From NCBI RefSeq assembly GCF_000835495.1, contig NW_015622542.1, positions 3,122,485 through 3,186,484 on the forward strand: a stretch of DNA of 64,000 bases, read 5' to 3'. The stretch's first letter is position 1. Each line of letters begins with the position of its first letter. Shown here piece by piece: positions 56,519 through 64,000 of this stretch. Below the pieces are notes generated by a model. The model made no database searches. It was not told where the DNA came from and worked only from the letters and a program-made list of their open reading frames with translations. The position numbers and the translations under genes are program-made. This stretch comes from Cladophialophora immunda (Eukaryota; Ascomycota; Eurotiomycetes; Chaetothyriales; Herpotrichiellaceae).

Positions 56519-58215
56519 TCTCGGGAGGCACTTTCACCAAGCTTCGACATCATAAATAATCATGCTCTGGTCTGAAAGCAGGAGGCGCATTGGCCATCCC
56601 TCAAATGTTTCAGTGCTGAGCCTGGAGTAGACAAGCTCCAACAGAAGTCCCAATAAAGGTAAATGGTATTACTCCCCAGGGATAGAAAATAAGTGCCGTA
56701 GGAATAATTGATTGGCAAAAGCAAAAACAGGAGAGTGAGAGGCTCTCACCTTCAGGCGTTGCAGAGCGTCGAGGAAAAAATGGCCCGTGATCACACCAGG
56801 ATAAGTTTTTGTTCTTTCGGGAAGTCTCGTTTCCTGCAACGGCACAGTGTAGAGACGAAGCAGTCGCCAATCTGGCAAAATGACCACTCCCACAGGCCAA
56901 TTGGTCGTTGCAAAGGGCATCATCCCGCTCCATTATGGGGCTGTCGACGACATGGCGCCGCCTTGATGGCTCAACGAAGGGAGCCCTAAGCCATGATCGT
57001 CGCTTACGATACGGAGAAGGGAGAAGTCGAGTTTGCTTAGCTTCGAGTTGGAGCCCCTAGGGCTTGAAATAGCCCGTGCCACACTTTACTCGAATGCCAT
57101 CCTTTTCCGCCCATACGAAAGACGTGCGAATTTTACAGTTCAACGCCAGGTTTGCATGGAGAATTTCGAGGCGGCACCAGCGCCGATGTTGAAAGGATTC
57201 CTTTGCACGCCGTCCAAATCGATCGCGAGATCTGTGTCCACATCGGCCCGTAAACTCTTCGCCAACGGAAAACAATTTGCTTAGCGCTACATCCAGGTCC
57301 ACGGCATGTGCCATCTCATGTTTTATCATTCCACAGGATTGTAACGTCGGAAGTATAAATCGTGATAACCCTCCAGCAGCTACTTATAAGATAACTAGCG
57401 GCTTTGTTGGCAAAGATACTTGGATTTGGGACATCTTCAGGTCGGCGTGGGTAATGAAATTAGGTCTGGTTGTCTCGTATACCATATCGGCAAGGCTATG
57501 TTGGCTCGGTGCTTCGGATGCCTGCAGAATGGACTCTCCCACGAATTCGTGATGAGCGTTACGACACTCCCTTTAAGGTTACTCGGAAGTCTTAGGACAG
57601 GACAATAGGAACCCTGATCAGGTGGGTATAAGGTAGATGGGATATCTTATTATGAAATGGCGCCCAGCCTTGCGACAGAATCCGAAATGACCGCCACTTT
57701 TACCCGCCTATAAGCTCTTTACATATAAGCCACTCCACCAGCAACAGCCCACCAACTGCCAACCCCTCGTCTCGCCTAGGCGTCAAGAGAGATACTTGCA
57801 GAACTATAACCGTCACCCATAACTAGAGTAAGGTACTATATCGTCAGTTCCACTCTATCACACCCGTGGCCACCTGCTACCTCACAGTATGTGGGATAGT
57901 CGAGGCCGGGGATATGCTGACAGCCTGGGGGGCCATTCCTTCGAAAAGCCTTCGCAGCTATCCAAGTGTTGCACGGCACGCCTAAATGGCAATGCTGACA
58001 TTTCTCAATGTGAACGGTCCTTTGTGCCTGGTAGAACTGCATCACTACAAACTTCCACATCCTCGAGCTGTCGAAGAGAGACCTGTTGACCACTTGCGCC
58101 TCTGAGCAGGGTGCCTGAGTTCCGAGTCAAGCTCACATCCACCATTCCTACCGAGTCACTAGTTACCATTCGCGCATTGCAACTCCGAACCTTCCATTCC
58201 TTGATTGTCAGGACC
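56519..58215. other. 1.7 kb divergent region between histidine kinase and amidohydrolase
   Basis: Contains both promoters. TATA-like ACATATAAG is at about 57721-57729. A minus-strand frame with an HEMAH motif is listed separately. Nothing else supportable. Confidence 0.4.
57057..57388 (-). other. Open frame with HExxH-like motif, doubtful
   Basis: The minus strand reads about 110 codons without a stop, including GGLSRFILPTLQSCGMIKHE and then HEMAHAVD, a zincin-like HExxH pattern, and ends GTGYFKP. No further zincin features and no clear start or splice sites. Could be a relic or chance. Confidence 0.2.
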
Positions 58216-59865
58216 ATGGCAGCTGGAAGTCGAGGGTCTGTGGCATACCACTCTGGCAATATCTTCACGGCAAGCAACCACGGAGACCGCGTCGAGGCAT
58301 TCATAGTCTCAGCGAGTGGTGAATTTACAGCGGTGGGAACCAACGATGACATTCTAGACATCGCACGACGCGAGAAACTTCCGACGTTCGACCTGCGGTC
58401 GCGATTTGTGATGCCCGGTATTCACGATGCACATGTCCACATCCTTGTTGCAGGTCTCTCCCGTCTCTCGAATCTGAAGCCCGGGTTCGACGCAACCATG
58501 TCCAACATCACTGAAAGGCTCAAGTCGCCATCGTGCGCCTGTGAACACGCCCACGCATATGGCGACTGGATAGTGGGGGACCTCTACCGCATTGAGGATT
58601 TCGACCGAGAAGCGCTGGACCATGAATTTCCCGAGACACCAGTGCTTTTGAGAGGAGGAGCAGGCCACGCGATGTTCCTCAACACCGCGGCTTTAGAAAG
58701 GTCGGGTTACAGCCTCACCGAGCCCGATGCGCCACACAGCAAATATTTCCGTCGGCCAGATGGGACTCTGACCGGCGAACTGACGGAGCTGGCCATGACA
58801 AAGGCAGCACTGGCATTGCCAAAGCCGGAGATGGCACATATCAAACGCAGTATTCTCCATGCAATGAAGTTGCTGCACTCGGTAGGAGTGACGAGTTTTC
58901 AGGAAGCAGCGTCAAACACACTCATCCTCAGAGCACTAGGTGAGCTCGATGCCGCCAGCGAGTTGAAGATGGATGTGCAGACCCACATCGTGTATAAGCC
59001 AGAGCAGCTTGCTGAAGAAAGTCTCGAAACGTTGCACGAGACGCTTGACCGAGCAGGAAGTTTCAGGTCACAACATGTCCAGACCAATTTTGTCAAGTTC
59101 ATGCTGGATGGTGTCCCCCTTCATCCGTACTACACGCATGCTGGCCTCACAGAGTCCGGAGAAATTGACGAGAGCAAGATACAAATCGAAGACCTGGCTG
59201 AGGCTGTTTCCAAACTGGACGCGAGAGGAATGACATGTAAGATCCACTGCACGGGATTTGGTAGTACACGTCGGGCCCTGGATGTGTACGAAGCCGTTAG
59301 GAAGACCAACAGTCATGGGCCCAGGCATGAAATCGCGCACTGCAGCGGAGTACATGACGGTATGGCACCGCCCGGTCCTGGTTAGAATGTGCTAATGTAG
59401 CCAGATGATTATCCGCGCTTCCAGCAGCTAAATGTCACCGCCGAGATGTCCCCGTCAATGTTCTTTGTTCATCCGCTCACAGCGATGTCGAATGGTCTGA
59501 TGGACTGGAACTGGGGAAAGATGATCAGAAACGGAGCTCATCTGACCGTTGGAAGCGACTGGGCCTTCCAAGACCCGTCCATTCTACCTGCTTGTGCCCT
59601 CATCATGGACAGTATTGCTGCCGCCCTGCCGGCACCGGAATCTGCGGCGAATACAGCTGCCGAGACGATTTGCAGAATGCTGACCGCGGCGGGTGCAATG
59701 GCGACGGGCCGAGAGAACAAGGCTGGGACCATTGAGGTCGGGAAGAAAGCGAACTTCATCATGATCGACCGCGATCTGAGTAAGGGTGAATTTGAGGGGG
59801 CTCAGGTCTTGGGCACTTGGTTTGAAGGGGAGAGAGTGTTCGAGTCTTCTGAACAGGAGTCGTAA
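58216..59865 (+). CDS. Amidohydrolase (YtcJ-like, Amidohydro_3)
   Basis: Metal-dependent hydrolase, 534 aa from exons 58216-59359 and 59405-59865 (45-bp intron, GTATGG...GCCAG, phase 1). The ATG at 58216 has a good context (GGACCATGG); the open frame before it begins at a GTG. Motifs: VMPGIHDAHVHIL with the HxH metal ligands (about 73 and 75), the GELTELAM loop, a KFMLDGVPLHPYYTHAG segment, KIHCTGFGSTRRALD (His), HEIAHCSGVHDDDYPRFQQL across the splice (His), and TVGSDWAFQDPS with the catalytic Asp. The ending GTIEVGKKANFIMIDRDL is the typical return to the beta-sandwich domain. YtcJ/NfdA-type proteins deformylate or hydrolyse small amides; the substrate cannot be read. Cytosolic, no signal peptide. 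Confidence 0.92.
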
Positions 59866-60155
59866 TTAATATGGGCAACCTCCCTGGCGCCGCCAGCTCA
59901 TGTTCTCACAGAATGGAAAATTCACCAGTGGTACATTCCTCTCTCGTTCGTGCTAGGGGTGTGAAGTGGAACTTGAGGAGGTACTCAAGGGTATGTTTTC
60001 AGTCGTCGATGCCGTCGTGGCAGGTATATAAGGCTGCGTCATAGTATCAGCCCATTTAGCCTGATTTAGTCCTGCTGAAACTCGGCATCACTGCATCTCG
60101 CGAAATTCCCAACAGGCGATTGCTTGACCATGGACACGGGATCGAGACCGACATA
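59866..60155. promoter_or_regulatory. Promoter region of the GH105-type gene, with TATA box
   Basis: 290 bp. GGTATATAAGG has a TATATAAG core at 60025-60032, about 125 bp before the ATG at 60156. A short upstream ORF lies just before that start. Confidence 0.5.
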
Positions 60156-60156
60156 A
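60130..60156 (+). promoter_or_regulatory. Upstream ORF overlapping the GH105-type start
   Basis: ATG at 60130 in the good context GACCATGGA opens an 8-codon frame (MDTGSRPT) whose TAA ends on the A of the main ATG (TAATG). Such 1-base overlaps can make the main frame depend on termination-reinitiation or leaky scanning. Confidence 0.5.
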
Positions 60157-61571
60157 TGAGGAACTATATAGTGCCTCTGGCTGTAGCTGCCTTTGCAACT
60201 GCAGCCTGGATTCTTCTTTCCACGCCAGGCGCAGGCTTCGATCCTCAAAAAGTGCTGGCGAAGGGTCGCGCAATTACTTCTCGGTCTTGGGAGTTTGGAA
60301 CGTTCTCAGAAGCTCTCCTCGAGTTCTGTGATCGCGAGCTCACCGTCTTTGGGTCTGATGCTTTCCCGGACGGACGGATTCCCAAGGTCAATAACCCCTC
60401 GAAAGTCGAGGGTCTTGCGTATGCAAGAGCAGTGATATGGACCAACGGCTCGGATCTACTGGTTGATGGTGAAGGTGAGTTGTCAAGAGTTGTTTGATAA
60501 TACAGAGATGGGAGCACGGTCTTTCTGAGGGTTGTCCCCCAGACTCACAACGGCATAGGCTCAGCAGCGGATCCTGCGTCCCTGGGCACAGCCGCCCTGC
60601 TTCTATCTCATTACAATGTGACCTACCTCGAGGCTGCAAAGCGGCAGGCCGACTACCTCATGACAAAAGCCACCAGGTTCCATGTGCATGCCATGTCCTC
60701 ACCCATTTCGCACCGCGATGAGCCCCCCGAACTCTGGGGTGATTTCGTCTACATGGTGCCTCCATTCCTTGCGTATTATGGTGTGGCACTGCAGGACATG
60801 CAGGTCTTAGAAACAGCTGTGCAGCAGTGTCAACTCTACAACTCCGTTTTGAGGACAAACATTTCGCTGGAGGACGGGCAAACTTGTCACGGCCTTTGGA
60901 GGCATATCGTCTCAGAGCCCACACAGCTAGAACCGGGAGTATGCTGCTCAGACCCGGATGTATGGCTTACCAGCAATGCATGGGCTGTAGCGGGAATGAC
61001 CAGAGTCCTGGCCACGATTTCGAAGTGGCAGCCTCCGCCAGACAGTTCAATCGAAGTGCTCCAATACAACGAATTCAAGGCAAGAAGCACAAAGGCACTC
61101 ACAGATATCATTGACGGTATGCTGGAATGCACCATGGTCCAACACCGGGATGAAATGTCGGGTCTCCTGAAGAACTATCTGGACGGGCCATCGCATCGAT
61201 CTTCTGCCTGGGCTTATGGAGATGCTGCTGGCACTGCACTGATGACTTCCGCCGTCTATAGAATGGCGGTTCTGCTACCACAGGTCTATGGAAGGCCGCA
61301 CTTCCTCGACTGGGCCGAACAGAACCGTTATGCAGTCTCCAAGCATATCAGCCACGACGGTAGAGTTGACCCGGTGGCTGATGTCGGCCATGTCCCAAGT
61401 AAAAGTCCCGTCAATCAGACGAGCGAAGGGCAGAGCATGGTGATCCTGATGTACAGTGCGTGGCGCGATTGCGTGGCTGCCGGAGTGTGCAGTCCCCATG
61501 TGCGCCTCTGGGATACGATATCGAGGAGATTGATTGTATGGAGGTGGGCAGAAGAAGGAATGGGGTTTTGA
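60156..61571 (+). CDS. GH105/GH88-type glycoside hydrolase (YteR-like)
   Basis: Six-hairpin hydrolase resembling unsaturated rhamnogalacturonyl hydrolases, 443 aa from exons 60156-60474 and 60559-61571 (84-bp intron, GTGAGT...GCATAG). The N-terminus MRNYIVPLAVAAFATAAWIL is a signal peptide or anchor, so secreted or membrane-bound. Family-like blocks: WEFGTFSEALLEF, DPASLGTAALLLSHYNVTYL, KRQADYLM, the catalytic region PELWGDFVYMVPPFLAYYG (Asp as general acid), DVWLTSNAWAVAGMTRVLAT, HRSSAWAYGDAAGTALMTSA, DPVADVGHV and SEGQSMVILMYSAWRD. YteR-type enzymes cut unsaturated galacturonyl residues from rhamnogalacturonan oligomers by hydration; fungal homologues of this clade are mostly uncharacterised and may act on other glycans. 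Confidence 0.85.
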
Positions 61572-62198
61572 TGTCGACAAGGCTGTTACCCCGGGGCGAG
61601 CATGGCTTCCCAGTCGGTTGGGATTCGGAACAAGCTGTTGGATCGAGAGAAGGCGGGGTGATTGGACTGGGATGGCCAAGCGCCAAGGCGAGGGGCAGCC
61701 CCAGTCAGCTTAGGTGCCTCGTTAGTGAAGCCAGGTGCTTCGTATGGCGACATCTGGGCCTCCAGGGCCCCAGGCTAGCCCGGCACAGACGGGGGTTTGT
61801 GAGTTTTCGGGGCCTTCGCTGGGCGCTCTGATTAGCCAGCGCCCTGCTTCCACAGCCTACCGCGCGGGGCAAGTTTTTCTCTAAGCACTGCATCACCGCA
61901 TGCCCACCCATTTCCACTATCATACTGAGCCCGTGCCTGTGCATCCCACCACATCCACTGTGCATGCACGCGCAGCCCAAAACCGCAGTTAATCACCGTC
62001 CACTGTCAAACCGAGCATCCGTCGATTGCGAACTTGGAGTACCCTCTATCTCTTGTTCCACGATCTTGTCAGCGCCAACCGCCCACCCTCCAGATTCTGC
62101 TCACAGACAAAGTCTCGTGTGCGCCCGCTGCTGCGCCATTTGTCCTTGCTGCCCCTCCCCAGATTATCAATTTTTGCCTCTGATGAACACCACCGACC
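61572..62198. other. Intergenic before the UPF0662 gene
   Basis: 627 bp. Cytosine- and CCC-rich leader before the ATG at 62199. An in-frame ATG GTC... is absent, but a short ATG frame (ATGAACACC...) starts at 62182. No gene seen. Confidence 0.4.
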
Positions 62199-63701
62199 AT
62201 GTCTGATTCACCCATTACAAGCGCGCCCGTTGGGCCTCAAGAGAAGCCGATCCTGGACAAACTGCTCCTGACCAGAGACAAGTTGCTGCTCCTCAAGCAA
62301 GACAAAAGCACCTATGTCAAATCCTCCGACGTCCTCCCCTTGTACGAACAGGTTATCGAGCAAGTCTCGATCCTCAACTCGGTCCGCGGGCCAGAGAATC
62401 TGATACAGAACCGAGTGGATACAGTCCTCGATGACTGTCTGCAACTTGTTTCTCTCTTCTTCATGGCCGTGGGACGGAACAACGAGGCGCCTGCGCTGTA
62501 CGCCATGACCGGGAACATCACGCGCCTTTGCCAACACCTCAAAGAAGCTGCCTTTTACAGCAAGAGAGATTTGACTAGTTTGGAACACACCCTTGAGAAG
62601 ATGCAGACCACCCTGGACCACGGCAAGGACAAGTACTCCCATCACCTGTTGACCCGCATCCAATATCGTCTGGAGGTGTGCCGGGAAATGCTGCACGAGT
62701 TGCGCAACTTCCTCTCTACACTCTCTCCAGAAATGACCCCGATATGGGAGAAGCTGGTCTCCATTCTCCGGGCCATTGCGGCGTTGAATACAAGGAGCAA
62801 GGTACATACTCAGATCTCGGCCTGTTGAATCATAATACTAAATCACCTGCAGTTCAGTCATAAAGATTTAAACGAACTGCGGGAGCAGCTCCTGCAAATC
62901 CAAGCCACGATGAAAGACGGCAAGCTCCCAAACGAACAAGGGGAAGTCAAGGGGGGGCAAGACTTGGTAGTGCCACTCCTCGAAAGATGTCTCAAGTTTA
63001 CCGATATAGTCGAACAGAAGTACGTTGGCTGTGCCCTCTTGCTGTGGGACAATTTTTCGTTGACCTTTTCGAATCAGGCAAGGGAAGATAGACGAGCGAT
63101 TCCAGGATACCTACGACAAACTCATCGAAATCCGCAACCAGCTCGACCGGCTGACCATGACCCAAGCTTGGTCCCTCCGCGAAACCGACTTGTTTATGTG
63201 GCAGAGGAAGCTGGATCGTATTGACGATTCGAGGCGAGATGGTAATTTCTTCGATGCCGAGGGCCATCCTGCAGACCTACACGCGCAGAGAGTAAGAATG
63301 GCACCCATGAGCTGCTTGCTTGCTTGCTTACAACCGCAATTACTGATTCGCGGTGGCAGACACTCCTGTATCTGATCCGGCGGGGCTATGCCTATATTTA
63401 CCAGTTACTGATCGCATCCGAGCCCGTGTCGGAAGCCCTCCTTCCCATATACAACCAGCTCCTCACCCTACGCAAATGTCTGGTCGAGGTCAAGAAGGCC
63501 GGCGGGGTCTCCAACCCACGAGAATTGTATCCCTACAGTATGAAGCTCAACTCCATCGACAACATGCGGGTTGACGGCAAGTTCCAGATCGGAAACGACA
63601 TTCCGGAAGGGCAAGGAAGTGTCAACGACCTTCTGGCGGAATGTTACGACCTTGCTTACGAGTTGAGAACCGCGGCCGAGGAAGAGGCAGGGGACGAATA
63701 A
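62199..63701 (+). CDS. UPF0662 / DUF2408 protein
   Basis: 441 aa from four exons: 62199-62801, 62853-63019, 63078-63291 and 63360-63701, all GT-AG, phases 0, 2 and 0. The protein is all-helical: KPILDKLLLTRDKLLLLKQD at the start, LPLYEQVIEQVSILNSVRGP, NRVDTVLDDCLQLVSLFFMA, the repeat-like RFQDTYDKLIEIRNQLDRLT, and TLLYLIRRGYAYIYQLLIAS with SLRETDLFMWQRKLDRID before it. It matches the fungal DUF2408 (UPF0662) family found in fission yeast and filamentous fungi, with two related halves. Function unknown; members are cytosolic. Ends LAYELRTAAEEEAGDE. No catalytic motif. Confidence 0.9.
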
Positions 63702-64000
63702 GGGGGGGGAGAGCAGTCTGCGATGGGTGTTGATATATTCAGTCTGGCATGATTCAAGGACACATCCCCCTTCGGGTCCCCAGACAATCTGGTCCGAAGG
63801 CTGGGGGAAGTGTTTTGCGTCAGGTCACCAAAAGACCCGTAAGGGAGCGCCCCGTGCCTTCTCAACGCCGGGTACCTAGTATAGCTAAGCTCTGCTCGAA
63901 GCTGGGGGGAGGGGGAGTTCGTTCGCACGGAGTGGGGGGCAGAATTCGCTGCTTTCCTGGCTCGCACGGCCTCTATATGGCCCCTTCGTATTGATCAAGT
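63702..64000. other. Downstream flank at the window edge
   Basis: 299 bp after the UPF0662 stop, with G-runs (GGGGGGG near 63703; GGGGGGAGGGGG near 63904). No gene supported. Confidence 0.4.

Noticed and set aside
43272..61571. Secondary metabolite gene cluster
   Set aside because: A CoA synthetase, regulator and hydrolases occur, but no backbone synthase, and they are mixed with replication, splicing and chromatin genes.
1..64000. tRNA, rRNA and CRISPR arrays
   Set aside because: No T-loop/acceptor pairs, rRNA motifs or spaced direct repeats were noticed by eye; a tRNA scan would be needed to exclude a divergent tRNA.

Overview
The window looks like nuclear DNA of a filamentous ascomycete (Pezizomycotina). 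Genes carry many 45-110 bp GT-AG introns with GTAAGT/GTGAGT-type donors. The protein families are typical of these fungi: MFS sugar transporters, a Zn2Cys6 regulator, a hybrid histidine kinase, a cell-surface Cu-only SOD and a UPF0662 protein. A repeat block also carries an extreme repeat-induced point mutation (RIP) signature. I cannot fix the class or species from the sequence alone.

Layout. 1-1215: 5' part of an MFS sugar transporter (minus strand, runs off the left edge). About 1.3-18.3 kb: a gene-free, RIP-destroyed transposon island. It resolves into a Ty3/Gypsy chromovirus (1695-17548, TSD TACTA) interrupted by four later insertions: a Fot1/pogo-like DNA transposon (4118-5980, TA), a solo LTR (8080-8366, AGACT), a second chromovirus in the opposite orientation (9395-14868, ATAGT) and another solo LTR (15077-15399, GATAT). 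A further solo LTR lies at 17829-18211. Removing the inserts leaves a base element of about 7.9 kb. 18.57-20.39 kb: a second, complete MFS sugar transporter.

20.4-33.7 kb is gene-poor: an unknown basic protein, an HMG-box regulator with about 4 kb of gene-free DNA upstream, and an F-box protein. 33.7-63.7 kb is gene-dense: Mx/dynamin-like GTPase, RING protein, GINS subunit Psf1, Cu-only SOD, YCII protein, peroxisomal-type acyl-CoA synthetase, SPF45-like splicing factor, histone chaperone Rtt106, PrsW-like membrane protease, Zn2Cys6 regulator, small membrane protein, hybrid histidine kinase, YtcJ-like amidohydrolase, GH105-type hydrolase and a UPF0662 protein.

There is no sign of a biosynthetic cluster or operon; neighbours are mostly unrelated housekeeping or regulatory genes. 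The two sugar transporters on either side of the island are on the same strand and may be relatives separated by transposon accumulation. All splice models were built by eye from splice sites, reading phase and family resemblance. They close in frame, but no transcript evidence was available.
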